A stretch of DNA of 57,415 nt from Parvularcula maris. Its GTDB lineage: Bacteria > Pseudomonadota > Alphaproteobacteria > Caulobacterales > Parvularculaceae. Position 1 is the stretch's first letter. Each line of letters begins with the position of its first letter. Positions 17,935 through 27,411 of this stretch are shown one piece after another. The notes under the pieces were generated by a model. The model was not told the DNA's origin. It was given only the letters and a program-made list of their open reading frames with translations, and made no database searches. Location of the stretch: the NCBI RefSeq assembly GCF_024505085.1, contig NZ_JANIBC010000012.1:1-57415 (forward strand). The letters are read 5' to 3'. The translations under genes were made by a program, and so were the position numbers.

Positions 17935-18927
17935 GTGGCTAGCAGCTTCACGCGGCGCTCCGCCGTGGCAGGCCTGAGCCTCGCCGGGCTGGCAGGGTGC
18001 GGCGAGACGGAGCGGCCCCTTTGGGCGGCAGATGCGCAGCCTGCGAACTACCCCACGGTCGAGGCGCTCCGCCACTTCGCCGCGACGTTGGAAAAGCTCA
18101 CGGGCGACGAGCTCCGCATCAAGATCTATCCGGGCGCGCAGCTCGGCCCAGAGCGGGATACGCTGGAGATGACCATCTTCGGTGGTCTCGACATCAACAG
18201 GGTCAACACGGCGCCCTTGAACCCGATCGCCGAGGAGACCATCGTCCCCGCCCTACCCTTCGTCTTCAGCTCCATCCGGCATATGAGGGCGTGCATGGAT
18301 GGGGAGCCGGGGCGGCACATCCTCGAGGCGCTGGAACCCGCGGGCCTCAAGGGCCTCTGCTTCTACGATTCGGGTGCGCGGAGCTTCTACAACTCGCGCC
18401 GCCCCGTCCTTGAGCCTTCGGACCTCCAGGGCCTGAAGATCAGGGTGCAGAACTCCGATCTCTATGTCGCGACCATGAAGGCGCTGGGCGCCAGCGCCAC
18501 GCCGATGAGCTTCTCGGAGGTCTACCAGGCACTCGTCCAGAAGGTGATCGACGGGGCGGAGAACAACTGGCCCTCCTATGAGAGTACGAGGCATTTCGAG
18601 GCGGCGCCCTTCTACTCGCTGACCCAGCACATCATGGCGCCGGAGGTGCTGGTCATGTCGATGAGGCGCTGGCGCCTTCTGACCGACGATCAGCGGGCGG
18701 CGGTCCTGGAAGCCGCCCGCCAGTCCGTGCCGGTGATGCGGCGAATCTGGGACGCGCGGGTCGAGACGAGCCGAAAGATTGTTCTGGGCGCTGGGGTCAC
18801 GGTGAACGACATCTCGGACAAGTCGCTGTTCAGGTCCAAGGTCCAGCCCGTCTATGAGCGCTTCATCAACCGTAAGCTCATACCCCTGGTCGAGCTGATC
18901 GGCGATACGGCGGTGCCTCTTGGCTAG
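17935..18927 (+). CDS. dctP: TRAP transporter substrate-binding protein (DctP family), probable hexuronate binder
   Basis: A 330-residue DctP-type solute-binding protein. The N-terminus has twin arginines (FTRRSAVAG) and a lipobox-like GLAGC, suggesting Tat export and lipidation. The family signatures FYDSGARSFYNSRRPV and ALGASATPMSFSEVYQAL are present; the conserved Arg in DLQGLKIRVQ is the usual carboxylate contact. It starts with GTG, 3 bases after uxaC. Uronate-binding TRAP proteins are well known, and the neighbours (uxaC, uxuB) make glucuronate or aldouronate the likely ligand. Confidence 0.9.
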   Translation: MASSFTRRSAVAGLSLAGLAGCGETERPLWAADAQPANYPTVEALRHFAATLEKLTGDELRIKIYPGAQLGPERDTLEMTIFGGLDINRVNTAPLNPIAEETIVPALPFVFSSIRHMRACMDGEPGRHILEALEPAGLKGLCFYDSGARSFYNSRRPVLEPSDLQGLKIRVQNSDLYVATMKALGASATPMSFSEVYQALVQKVIDGAENNWPSYESTRHFEAAPFYSLTQHIMAPEVLVMSMRRWRLLTDDQRAAVLEAARQSVPVMRRIWDARVETSRKIVLGAGVTVNDISDKSLFRSKVQPVYERFINRKLIPLVELIGDTAVPLG

Positions 18928-19435
18928 GCTGCATGACGCACTTCGGTTCGTGGGCCGGTTCAGCCAGACGCTGTCGCGGCTTTGCCTGTGGGTGAGCGGG
19001 TTCGGGCTGTGCGCGATGACCCTCGTCATCCTGTGGCAGGTCATCGGCCGCTACGTCTTCGGGGACGCGCCGTCCTGGTCCGAACAGCTCTCGCTCTACC
19101 TCCTTCTGTGGTCGGTGCTTCTGGCGTCCGCAGCCGGTGTGCGGGAGGGCTTCCATATCCGCATCACGGCGGGTCAGGACCGATTGCCAAGCGATGCGCG
19201 AAAACCGCTCCTACTGCTGATTGACGCTTTGGTTCTGTGCCTGGGCGTCGCGCTTCTCGTTCTCGGGGCGGACCTCGTCAGACGGCTGTGGCCTAACACG
19301 ATCCCCACCCTCGGCCTGCCGCGCGGCTCCGCCTTCATCCCCATGGCGGTGAGCGGCGCGCTGATCGCGCTCTTCGCCGCCGAGAAGATGGCTGGTCGCT
19401 TCGTCGGCAGAAACGTCGAGGCGTCATGGCCCTGA
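18920..19435 (+). CDS. dctQ: TRAP transporter small permease (DctQ family)
   Basis: A 171-residue membrane protein with four hydrophobic segments (around residues 23-42, 55-72, 95-118 and 135-155). It has the DctQ pattern VILWQVIGRYVFGDAPSWSEQLSLYLLLW. It is the small membrane subunit of the TRAP system. It begins with TTG inside the last eight bases of dctP, so the two are translationally coupled. Confidence 0.88.
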   Translation: MARLHDALRFVGRFSQTLSRLCLWVSGFGLCAMTLVILWQVIGRYVFGDAPSWSEQLSLYLLLWSVLLASAAGVREGFHIRITAGQDRLPSDARKPLLLLIDALVLCLGVALLVLGADLVRRLWPNTIPTLGLPRGSAFIPMAVSGALIALFAAEKMAGRFVGRNVEASWP

Positions 19436-20706
19436 CCGTCCTCTTTCTCGCCCTTGGGCTCCTCCTTATCCTCGGCGTGCCGGTAGCGTTCGCGCTTCTC
19501 GGCGCCTCGCTTCTCACCTTCCTTCTGCTCGACATCCCGCCGATCATCGCGGCGCAGCGTTTCGCCTCCAGCATCAATATCTTCTCCTTGATGGCCATTC
19601 CCTTCTTCGTCTTCGCAGGGGAGCTGATGTACCGTGCAGGGATAGCCGAGCGACTGATCCGCGTCGCCGACGCGCTGATGGGGGGGACGCGAGGGGGGCT
19701 GGGGCAAGTCAATGTCGGCGCCTCGATGATGTTCGGCGCCATATCGGGATCGGCGGTGGCCAGCGTCTCCGCCCTGGGATCGGCCATGATCCCGATGATG
19801 GAGGAGAAGGGCTACGGCCGCGACTACGCCGTGAACGTCACCTCCACCGCCGCCATCCTCGGCGTGGTCATCCCGCCCTCGCACAACATGATCATCTACG
19901 CCGCCGCCTCGGGGGTGAGCGTGTCGATCGGCGAACTCTTCATCGCAGGGCTCCTCCCTGGGCTGACGGCAGGGGGCATGCTGTGCCTTGCCGCGTGGCT
20001 CGTGGCGCGCAGGCGCGGCTATGCGAAGGGCGCCTTCCCCGGCTGGCGCGTGCTGCTAAGGGCCGCCGCCGCTGCGCTGCCTGGGCTACTGACGGCGGTG
20101 ATCATCGTGGTCGGCATTCTCGCAGGCATCTTCACCCCGACCGAGAGCGCGGCGGTCGCGGTGGCCTATACCGTGCTGATCGGCGCCTTCGGCTACCGTA
20201 GCCTGGGGCTTCGTGAGTTCGGGCTGGCGGTGACGGGGGCAGTCCGGACGACGGCGATGATCATGTTCATCATCGGCGCGGCGGGGGCGTTCGGCTGGCT
20301 GCTCGCCATTCTGGAAGCGCCCGCCATGATCGCGGCGGGCATCACTTCCCTGTCGGATGAACCAGCCGTCATCCTACTGATGGTCATCGCGGCGCTTCTG
20401 GTCCTCGGCACCTTCATGGACATGGCGCCGCTGATCGTCATCACCACACCGATCTTCCTGCCCGTGCTGATGGAAGCAGGTTTCGACCCCGTGCAGTTCG
20501 GCATCGTTATGATGCTGGCCCTCGGCATCGGCCTCGTCACCCCGCCCGTGGGCGCGGTGCTCTTCGTCGGCACGGCCATCGGACGCATCCGGATCGAGGA
20601 CACGGTCAGGACCATCTGGCCCTTCTACCTCGCGCTTTTGGCGGCGCTCCTCCTCACGGCCTATGTACCCGCTTTGACCCTCCTTCTTCCAGGTCTCCTG
20701 TCATGA
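19426..20706 (+). CDS. dctM: TRAP transporter large permease (DctM family)
   Basis: A 426-residue integral membrane protein with about twelve segments. Family blocks include SLMAIPFFVFAGELM, MFGAISGSAVASVSALGSAMIPMM and VIPPSHNMIIYA. The C-terminus has MMLALGIGLVTPPVGAVLFV. It forms the sodium-coupled channel of the TRAP transporter. It overlaps dctQ by 10 bases and uxuB by 4. Confidence 0.93.
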   Translation: MALTVLFLALGLLLILGVPVAFALLGASLLTFLLLDIPPIIAAQRFASSINIFSLMAIPFFVFAGELMYRAGIAERLIRVADALMGGTRGGLGQVNVGASMMFGAISGSAVASVSALGSAMIPMMEEKGYGRDYAVNVTSTAAILGVVIPPSHNMIIYAAASGVSVSIGELFIAGLLPGLTAGGMLCLAAWLVARRRGYAKGAFPGWRVLLRAAAAALPGLLTAVIIVVGILAGIFTPTESAAVAVAYTVLIGAFGYRSLGLREFGLAVTGAVRTTAMIMFIIGAAGAFGWLLAILEAPAMIAAGITSLSDEPAVILLMVIAALLVLGTFMDMAPLIVITTPIFLPVLMEAGFDPVQFGIVMMLALGIGLVTPPVGAVLFVGTAIGRIRIEDTVRTIWPFYLALLAALLLTAYVPALTLLLPGLLS

Positions 20707-22187
20707 CCCTGCGCCTCTCATCCGTCAGCATAGGACAGGCACGCGAGGGCGTGCAGCTTCCTTCCTATGACCGCCGATTGCTCAAGCCGCGCATGGTGCA
20801 TCTCGGTATCGGCGCCTTTCACCGAGCCCACCAGGCGGTCTATACGGACGATGTCCTCGAGGAGGGCGGCGACTGGGGGTCGGTGGGGGTGAGCCTGCGC
20901 AGCGACGGCGTCACCCGCCAGCTCTCTCCCCAGGACGGGCTCTTCTCGGTCGCGGTGCGCGACGGGGAGGAACGCCTGCGGGTGATCGGCAGCAACATCG
21001 CCGCGCTCTTCGCCCCCCAGAGCCCCGAACGGGTGCTAGCCCTGATGAGCGCGGAAACCTGCCATGTGGTGACGTTGACCGTCACGGAGAAAGGCTACGG
21101 CCTCGACCCTTCGAGCGGCAAGCTTCTGGTGGACCGAGGTGACATCGCCAGTGACTTGGCGCACCCGCACCGGCCCACAACGCCCATCGGCTACATCGCC
21201 GAGGCCCTGAGGCGGAGACGGCAGGCCGGATACCGTCCGTTCACCGCTCTTTCCTGCGACAACCTCTCTTGCAACGGCGGAAAGCTGCGCGAGGCGGTCA
21301 TTCAGTACACGCAGCTATGTGAACCGGTGCTCGCCAGCTGGATCGAGGCCGAGGGCGCCTTCCCCTCCACCATGGTGGACCGGATCGTACCGGCCACCAC
21401 CCCTGATGATCTGGACACGGCAAAGGCCAAGCTGGGCCTTCGCGACGAGGGGTTCGTCGCCACCGAAGCTTTCACCCAATGGGTGATCGAGGACCGGTTC
21501 TGCGGCCCCAGGCCCGCATGGGAGCGCGCAGGCGCGGTGTTCTCTTCCGAGGTGCAACGGTTTGAGGCGATGAAGCTGCGCCTTCTCAACGGTCCGCACT
21601 CGGCCATTGCCTATCTTGGCTGCCTCAAGGAGCTTCCCTTCGTACACGACGTGATGAACGATGCCTATCTCGGGCGCTATGTCGAGCGTCTGATGGAGGA
21701 CGAGATCGCCCCGGTCGTCCGCGGACCATCCGGTTTCGACCTCTCCTCCTACACTCTTGAGCTACGCCAGCGCTTCCGCAACCCCTCTCTTCAGCACCGC
21801 ACCTCTCAGATTGCGATGGACGGCAGCCAGAAGCTGCCCCCTCGCCTCCTCAGCACGATCGCCGACAACCTCGCCGCGCGGCGGCCGTTCCGCAGGCTAG
21901 CCACCGCGGTGGCTGCATGGATCGCCTATGCTTCGGGCAGCGGCCCGGCCGGTCTGGACGACATCGACGACCCGATCGCGAAGCAGCTTCGCACGGCCGC
22001 TGAGAAGGGAGGGGGGCGGACAGACGACCTCCTCTCGGCCTTTCTCGATCTTCAAAGCGTGTTCGGCAGCGACCTTCCGCGCTCTTCCGTCTTCAGGCAG
22101 TCTATCGAAGAACCCTTGAAGCTGCTTCTGACCGAAAACTGGACTGCCCTTCGGCGGTGGACGGAGAATGAGGAGGACCAGAGATGA
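20703..22187 (+). CDS. uxuB: Mannitol dehydrogenase family protein, probable D-mannonate oxidoreductase (fructuronate reductase)
   Basis: A 494-residue long-chain secondary alcohol dehydrogenase. The NAD-binding start HLGIGAFHRAHQAVYTDDVL is at residues 32-51. The catalytic region is MKLRLLNGPHSAIAYLG near 290, where Lys is the proton donor and the Asn-His pair is conserved. The family covers mannitol, fructuronate and tagaturonate reductases. Here, between uxaC and genes for the later steps, reduction of fructuronate to mannonate is by far the most likely reaction. It is coupled to dctM by ATGA and to the next gene by ATGA. Confidence 0.88.
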   Translation: MTLRLSSVSIGQAREGVQLPSYDRRLLKPRMVHLGIGAFHRAHQAVYTDDVLEEGGDWGSVGVSLRSDGVTRQLSPQDGLFSVAVRDGEERLRVIGSNIAALFAPQSPERVLALMSAETCHVVTLTVTEKGYGLDPSSGKLLVDRGDIASDLAHPHRPTTPIGYIAEALRRRRQAGYRPFTALSCDNLSCNGGKLREAVIQYTQLCEPVLASWIEAEGAFPSTMVDRIVPATTPDDLDTAKAKLGLRDEGFVATEAFTQWVIEDRFCGPRPAWERAGAVFSSEVQRFEAMKLRLLNGPHSAIAYLGCLKELPFVHDVMNDAYLGRYVERLMEDEIAPVVRGPSGFDLSSYTLELRQRFRNPSLQHRTSQIAMDGSQKLPPRLLSTIADNLAARRPFRRLATAVAAWIAYASGSGPAGLDDIDDPIAKQLRTAAEKGGGRTDDLLSAFLDLQSVFGSDLPRSSVFRQSIEEPLKLLLTENWTALRRWTENEEDQR

Positions 22188-23371
22188 GCATCAGATGGAC
22201 GAGGCGCGGTACGCTCCTGGCTGCGGGCGCCGCCCTGACCACGGGCGCAGAATCCGGGGCCAGCATGTTGCAGGACACCGGGCCTCAGGCGGCCGGTCAG
22301 CCCTTCCCCCAGGGCGTCAAGCTGCCGCGGTCCTGGGAACAACCCCCCTCATCGGGCAGGATCGGCATCGCGGTGGTGGGCCTCGGGCGCTACGCTTTGG
22401 CGCGCATGATGCCGGCCTTCGCTGAAAGCCGCCTCTGCCGCATCGCCGGTCTCGTGTCGGGCAACCGGCAGAAGGCAGCGAGGGTGGCTGACGCCTACGG
22501 ACTGAAGAGCGATCAGATCTACAGCTATGACAGCTTCGACCGGCTCGCCGAGGACGACCGGATCGACGCGGTCTACATCGTCCTCCCCAGCGGTCTCCAT
22601 GCGGAGTGGACCGAGAAGGCTTTCGCCGCGGGCAAGCACGTGCTCTGCGAGAAGCCCATGGCCCTCTCGCCTTCCGAGTGCGAGCGGATGATTGCTGCCT
22701 CGAAGGCAGCGGACCGCAAGCTGATGATCGCCTATCGCTGCCATTTCGAGCCCTACAACCTCAAGCTCATGGAGCTGATGCGTGAGGGCGCGATCGGCGA
22801 GCTGCGTACCATCAGGACCAACCATCAGTACAAGGCCGGCATGGCGACGCCCCAGACCAACTGGCGGCTGAACAGGCGTCTTGCGGGGGGCGGGCCGCTC
22901 GAGGACTACGGCCTATACGGCCTTCAGGCCTCGCTCTACATCAGTGGCCAGATGCCCGAGCGGATCAGTGCGAGCGTGATGCGGCCAGAAGGCGATGCGC
23001 GCTTTCAGGAGATCGCTGCGCACACCGCCTCTCAGCTCACCTTTCCGGGCGGAGCGGCGGCGCAGCTTTCGACCTCCTATGACGCGGCCGGTCTGAACCG
23101 GCTCGACATCTTCGGCAGCGAGGGCCGGATCGTGATGGAGCCGGGCACCTCCTATGGCGGTCAGACCATGACGCTGAGCCGCGGACAGGGGTCCGAGACC
23201 CTCACCCCCGGCGACCCGCAGGTGCAGTTCGCCGGGCAGCTTGACCATTTCGCGGAAGCCGTCCGCGAGGGAACGCCCATCAAGACGCCGGGCGAGATAG
23301 GCCTTCGTGACAGCCGTCTGATCGAAGCGATCTACCGAGCCGCAGCCACCGGTCGTTCCGTCGAGATCTAG
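22184..23371 (+). CDS. Gfo/Idh/MocA oxidoreductase with Tat signal
   Basis: A 395-residue oxidoreductase. A twin-arginine leader (WTRRGTLLAAGAAL) is followed by a linker and a Rossmann domain (IAVVGLGRYALARMM near residue 64). The Gfo/Idh hallmark CEKPMALSPSEC is at about 155-166, and GGGPLEDYGLYGLQASLYI supplies the usual catalytic Asp/Tyr region. It resembles periplasmic glucose-fructose or aldose oxidoreductases that carry bound NADP. The substrate is unknown; being last in the uronate operon and exported, it may oxidise or reduce a xylan-derived aldose, perhaps making the lactone for the lactonase at 11250. That link is speculation. Confidence 0.82.
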   Translation: MSIRWTRRGTLLAAGAALTTGAESGASMLQDTGPQAAGQPFPQGVKLPRSWEQPPSSGRIGIAVVGLGRYALARMMPAFAESRLCRIAGLVSGNRQKAARVADAYGLKSDQIYSYDSFDRLAEDDRIDAVYIVLPSGLHAEWTEKAFAAGKHVLCEKPMALSPSECERMIAASKAADRKLMIAYRCHFEPYNLKLMELMREGAIGELRTIRTNHQYKAGMATPQTNWRLNRRLAGGGPLEDYGLYGLQASLYISGQMPERISASVMRPEGDARFQEIAAHTASQLTFPGGAAAQLSTSYDAAGLNRLDIFGSEGRIVMEPGTSYGGQTMTLSRGQGSETLTPGDPQVQFAGQLDHFAEAVREGTPIKTPGEIGLRDSRLIEAIYRAAATGRSVEI

Positions 23372-23516
23372 CTCCGCTCGGTCAGCGATCGCGAGGTGGG
23401 TTCAAACGACGAGGGGGCTCAGCCAAGGGAGCACGCTAGCTCATGTCTCTCTTTGGGGCAGTGCGATCGTTGGCTGTTCTCTGACAAGACGGTGAGACCA
23501 TTCATCAGCCATTTAG

Positions 23517-23544
23517 TTGCCAACCATCTCTTGTCGCGTATAGG
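23517..23544 (+). promoter_or_regulatory. Candidate promoter of the GH115 gene
   Basis: TTGCCA (23517-23522), a 16-base spacer and TATAGG (23539-23544) form a plausible sigma-70 promoter. The operator at 23543 begins on its -10 box. The rest of the gap 23372-23663 holds no gene or clear terminator. Confidence 0.5.
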
Positions 23545-23556
23545 TTAGCGCTAACA
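23543..23556. promoter_or_regulatory. LacI-type operator 2 (GH115)
   Basis: GGTTAGCGCTAACA, one mismatch to the consensus and almost a perfect palindrome. It lies 108 bases upstream of the chosen GH115 start and overlaps the -10 of the candidate promoter. Confidence 0.82.
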
Positions 23557-23663
23557 TGGAACCCCTACGTCACACGCATGTCCATTGCTGCCGACCGCGA
23601 AGACAGGCCGCGACTACCTGGACTGCGAAGGGACGGGCCAATCGGTTGTTGAGGACGGTCTTG

Positions 23664-26240
23664 ATGCTCAGTATTATTTGCCGCTTTATCCTTGTCCTTC
23701 TGCTGCTCGCGGGCGGCTCGGCGCTGGCGCAGCCATCCGAAAGCTGCGGCGAGGCCGTGAGCCTCTGCGTAAGCCCTCCCGAGGCAGGCATGCCCCTCAT
23801 CGAGGGGGGTTGGGTTATTGGCGTACGAACCGATCAGACCGAGCACGAAGGTGTCCGCCTGGCCGCATCGAACCTGGCGGAGGACCTGACGCAAATAAGC
23901 CTGCAGGACGACGCTCCGGACGGACAGGCCAAGCCCTTCGCCATCATCGCAGGCTCGCTGGACCGCTCTCCTACTATCCGTTCCCTGATCGAGAGCGGCA
24001 AGCTCGACTCCTCGGAGGTGGAGGGGGTCTGGGAAGGCTTCATGCAGGCCGTGGTGGAGGATCCCCTGCCCGGTATCGAGCGGGCGCTGGTGATCGCCGG
24101 TGCGGATCAGCGGGGCACGATCTTCGGCCTCTACGACCTTGCCGAGCGGGCGGGCATGTCGCCGTGGCACTACTGGGCCGACGTACCGCCGCATCGTCAG
24201 GGTACCCTCTACGCTGCCGCGGGAAGCCGTACCGATGCGCCGGAAGTGCGCTACCGCGGCATCTTCCTCAACGATGAGGAGCCGGCGCTCGGCAACTGGG
24301 CCAGGGACACTTTCGGCGGGCTGAACGCCTCGTTCTACGAGAAAGTCTTCGACCTCGTCCTGCGCCTCAAGGGCAACTATGTCTGGCCCGCCATGTGGGG
24401 CAAGGCGTTCTACGACGACGACCCGGCGAGCGGCGCGCTGGCAGAGCGGATGGGGGTGGTCATGGGGACGTCTCACCACGAACCCCTGACCAGAGCCCAT
24501 GTGGAGTGGTCGCGCTACGGCGAAGGTCCGTGGAACTACGATCAGAACCCAGAGAAGCTGCAGGAGTTCTGGCGCGGCGGCATGGAGCGGCTCGGTGAAG
24601 GCGAGGCACTCGTGACGATCGGCATGCGCGGTGACGGCGACGAGGCCATGACCGAAGGCACCGCCATCCCACTTCTCGAGCGGATCGTCCGCGACCAGCG
24701 GAAGATCATCGCCGAGACGACCGGCAGGCCCGCCGCCGAGACCCCCCAGGTCTGGGCGCTCTACAAGGAGGTGCAGGACTACTACGACGAGGGGATGGAG
24801 GTACCGGACGATGTGACCCTCCTCTTCGCGGACGACAACTGGGGCGGCATCAGGCGCCTGCCTGAGGAAGGAGCGGAGCGCCCCGGCGGTTACGGGGTGT
24901 ACTATCATTTCGACTATGTCGGCGGGCCGCGGAACTACAAGTGGCTCAACGTCACCCAGATCGAGCGGACCTGGCAGCAGATGTCCCTCGCATGGGACCG
25001 GGGCGTGGACAGGCTGTGGATCGTCAATGTCGGGGACCTCAAGCCGATGGAGCTGCCCATCAGCTTCTTTCTCGAGCAGGCCTGGGCTCCCAGCGAGATG
25101 AGCCGTGAGCGGATGGATGGCTACGCTGAGCGCTGGGCAGGCCGGATGTTCGGCGGTGAGCACGCTGCCGAGATAGGCGCACTGCTGGAGCAGTCCGTGA
25201 AGTTCAACGCGCGGCGGAAGCCCGAGCTTCTGGACGCTGAGACCTTCGACCTCGCATCCGGCGAGTGGGACGAGGTCGCCCTCGCCTACCGCAAGCTTGC
25301 GGAGCGGGCCGATACTCTTCGCACGGATATTTCCGAGGAGCGTCTCGCCGCATACGATCAGACCGTGTGGTTCCCCATCCAGGCCATGAGCAACCTCTAC
25401 GACCTCTATCGCGCGGTCGCGCATAACCGTGCCGACGCCGAAGCCGGTCTAGCCTCGGCCAACAAGTGGGCCGAGGCGGCGGAGAAGGCTTTCGAGCGGG
25501 ACAAGCAGCTTACGGACACCTACCACGAGGAGATCGCGGGCGGCAAATGGGACCACATGATGTCCCAGACCCATATCGGCTACACCTACTGGCAGCAGCC
25601 GGAGCAGCAGGCTATGCCGGAACTGGTGCGTGTCCAGACGGAAGCAGGGCGAACCCAGGCGAAGCCCAATGAGCGCGGCGGTAAACCTTCCAAGGCGTCG
25701 TCGGCCGGGCGCTTGGTCATCGGCGAACGTCCCGTCGCGATCAGCGCGGAGGCGATCACCTGCCGAGTGGGCGGCGGCGGGGCAGCGTGGTCCGTCCTGC
25801 CGAACCTAGGCAGGCGCGGCGATGCCCTAGGGCTTAGCCCCGACCACGGCACCGCCATCCCGATCAAGGACGCGCCCACCCTCACCCTGCCCCTCGAGGC
25901 TGAGCGCTCCGGCGAGCTGACCGTCAGGCTTCTGTTCCTGCCCGCCTTCGACACGGACGGGGCCGAAGGCCTGCGCTACGCGGTAGGTCTCGGCGGGGGC
26001 CAACCCAAGGTGGGTGGCTTCGACCTTAGGCCGGACACGCCGCTTTGGAACGAGGCGGTCGCCTCCTACGCCCTGCCGATGGATACGGTGTTCGAGGTGG
26101 AGCGGGGCAGGCACGATGTGGAGATCAAGCTGCTCAGCCCGTCCCTGGTCCTGCAGGAGGTTCAGTTGTTCACCGGTGAGCCTTCGCCGCGGTATCTTGG
26201 TCCGCCCCTCGTTCAGCTTACGAAGCAAAGAGATTGCTGA
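23664..26240 (+). CDS. GH115 alpha-glucuronidase (xylan-debranching)
   Basis: An 858-residue secreted enzyme: signal peptide MLSIICRFILVLLLLAGGSALA, an N-terminal alpha/beta domain (ALVIAGADQRGTIFGLYDLAER), the TIM-barrel catalytic part with RGIFLNDEEPAL, GNYVWPAMWGKAF and FADDNWGGIRRLP, and a C-terminal beta domain ending SPRYLGPP. GH115 removes (4-O-methyl)glucuronic acid from internal xylose units of polymeric xylan, unlike GH67. I chose the ATG at 23664 (GAGGAC site, signal peptide); an upstream ATG at 23556 lies in the operator. It is slightly shorter than typical members. It feeds glucuronate to the uxaC operon just upstream. Confidence 0.92.
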   Translation: MLSIICRFILVLLLLAGGSALAQPSESCGEAVSLCVSPPEAGMPLIEGGWVIGVRTDQTEHEGVRLAASNLAEDLTQISLQDDAPDGQAKPFAIIAGSLDRSPTIRSLIESGKLDSSEVEGVWEGFMQAVVEDPLPGIERALVIAGADQRGTIFGLYDLAERAGMSPWHYWADVPPHRQGTLYAAAGSRTDAPEVRYRGIFLNDEEPALGNWARDTFGGLNASFYEKVFDLVLRLKGNYVWPAMWGKAFYDDDPASGALAERMGVVMGTSHHEPLTRAHVEWSRYGEGPWNYDQNPEKLQEFWRGGMERLGEGEALVTIGMRGDGDEAMTEGTAIPLLERIVRDQRKIIAETTGRPAAETPQVWALYKEVQDYYDEGMEVPDDVTLLFADDNWGGIRRLPEEGAERPGGYGVYYHFDYVGGPRNYKWLNVTQIERTWQQMSLAWDRGVDRLWIVNVGDLKPMELPISFFLEQAWAPSEMSRERMDGYAERWAGRMFGGEHAAEIGALLEQSVKFNARRKPELLDAETFDLASGEWDEVALAYRKLAERADTLRTDISEERLAAYDQTVWFPIQAMSNLYDLYRAVAHNRADAEAGLASANKWAEAAEKAFERDKQLTDTYHEEIAGGKWDHMMSQTHIGYTYWQQPEQQAMPELVRVQTEAGRTQAKPNERGGKPSKASSAGRLVIGERPVAISAEAITCRVGGGGAAWSVLPNLGRRGDALGLSPDHGTAIPIKDAPTLTLPLEAERSGELTVRLLFLPAFDTDGAEGLRYAVGLGGGQPKVGGFDLRPDTPLWNEAVASYALPMDTVFEVERGRHDVEIKLLSPSLVLQEVQLFTGEPSPRYLGPPLVQLTKQRDC

Positions 26241-26285
26241 TCGGGGATTGGCATCCCTTCAAGGGGGCCTTCCACAGAGGGTGGC

Positions 26286-27347
26286 CTAGGGCTTGTTCCC
26301 TCTACCGAATATTTGTCTCAGCTTGGCCGTCTGCATTCCTGCGGCCTGGGTGAGAGTCGCCCATAGGTGGAGGCGGCTGCGCTCGTCATGGACGCCCAGC
26401 GCCCCTCTGGCGGCAGGCGGCAGATGCGCCACCGGGTCGCCATGGGACCCGAAGGCGTAGTAGCCGAAGACATGCCGCCAGATGTCCCGCTGCCGGTCCG
26501 GCATGTCCCTTATGGCGAGGACGGTATGCAGCAGCGCGTCGTAGGGCGAGCCGAGGTCCGCCCGGCTGTCGTTCCACCAGTAGTTCAGAAGAATGTTGAA
26601 CCCGTCCAAAGAGCGGATGTGGTGCCACCAGAAATACGGGATGTAGATCGCATCCCCCGGCTCCAGCACGGCGCGGCGGGCGCGGCTCATCGCCTCGGCG
26701 AAGCGCGGATATCTGGCGTGGTCCGGATCGTCCAGATCCACCATGCTGACGGGCGGTCCGGCGAGCGTGTGCTCGAAGGGGCCGGGATAGAGGTTCGCAA
26801 GCTGCTCCGGCGGGAAGAGGATGAACTCACGCCTGCCGGCCGCGACCACGGCGAGGTTCTCCTTGAGGTCGAAATGGGTCTGCACCCTCAGTGGGCCGCC
26901 TATCCAGATGCGAGGGGCGACGCCCTCGGGCGCCAGGCCTGCCGGGTTGTCCCGCTCCAGGCCGGGCAGATGTTCCGCAACGGGCACGGACTGAACGTAG
27001 ACGGATCCTCTATCTGCGGAAACCTCCGAGGTGATGGCGTGGAGGGCGGCGGCGATGGTCGAGGGTCTCTTCTCGAAGTTGAGGCCGGTCAGGTCCTCAC
27101 TATAGAAGAAGCGCCCCTTGATCGACGGGTCGCCGAAGACGGTTTCGACCTGGTGTCCCCGATCCCATCCAGCAACGTAGCGCGCCGCAGACTGATGGCC
27201 CTGCCGTGCGGCCTGGCAGATGGGCCAGTTCCCGAACTGTCGGCGAAGCACCACGGGCAACCCCGGCTTCACTATCTCCTGCACGAAGTCCTGCCGGTCG
27301 ACGGGACCCCGTTCCTGGAGGGGAGGCAGCTCTTCGAGGTTCGGCAT
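26286..27347 (-). CDS. Cupin-like (JmjC-fold) protein associated with TonB receptors
   Basis: A 353-residue cytoplasmic protein of the cupin_8/JmjC type. Metal ligands fit an HxD...H set: THFDLKENLAVV near residue 175, and the distal His in IPYFWWHHIRSL near 245. LEPGDAIYIP precedes it. Related proteins are Fe(II)/2-oxoglutarate oxygenases, and such genes are often found beside TonB receptors and tryptophan-halogenase-like genes in sugar loci; their function is not established. The ATG at 27347 follows AGGACGG; an upstream TTG/ATG pair near 27398-27401 is possible. It lies downstream of the TonB gene past a terminator-like hairpin. Confidence 0.83.
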   Translation of the reverse strand: MPNLEELPPLQERGPVDRQDFVQEIVKPGLPVVLRRQFGNWPICQAARQGHQSAARYVAGWDRGHQVETVFGDPSIKGRFFYSEDLTGLNFEKRPSTIAAALHAITSEVSADRGSVYVQSVPVAEHLPGLERDNPAGLAPEGVAPRIWIGGPLRVQTHFDLKENLAVVAAGRREFILFPPEQLANLYPGPFEHTLAGPPVSMVDLDDPDHARYPRFAEAMSRARRAVLEPGDAIYIPYFWWHHIRSLDGFNILLNYWWNDSRADLGSPYDALLHTVLAIRDMPDRQRDIWRHVFGYYAFGSHGDPVAHLPPAARGALGVHDERSRLHLWATLTQAAGMQTAKLRQIFGRGNKP

Positions 27348-27411
27348 CTTCCGTCCTGTGAGTGAGGACGCAAACCCTACGGGATCGCGCTTCGGCATCA
27401 AGCTGCAACAT

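Noticed and set aside
23565-25424. A 619-codon frame opposite the GH115 gene
   Set aside because: Shadow of a clear GH115 gene with signal peptide, ribosome site and catalytic blocks.
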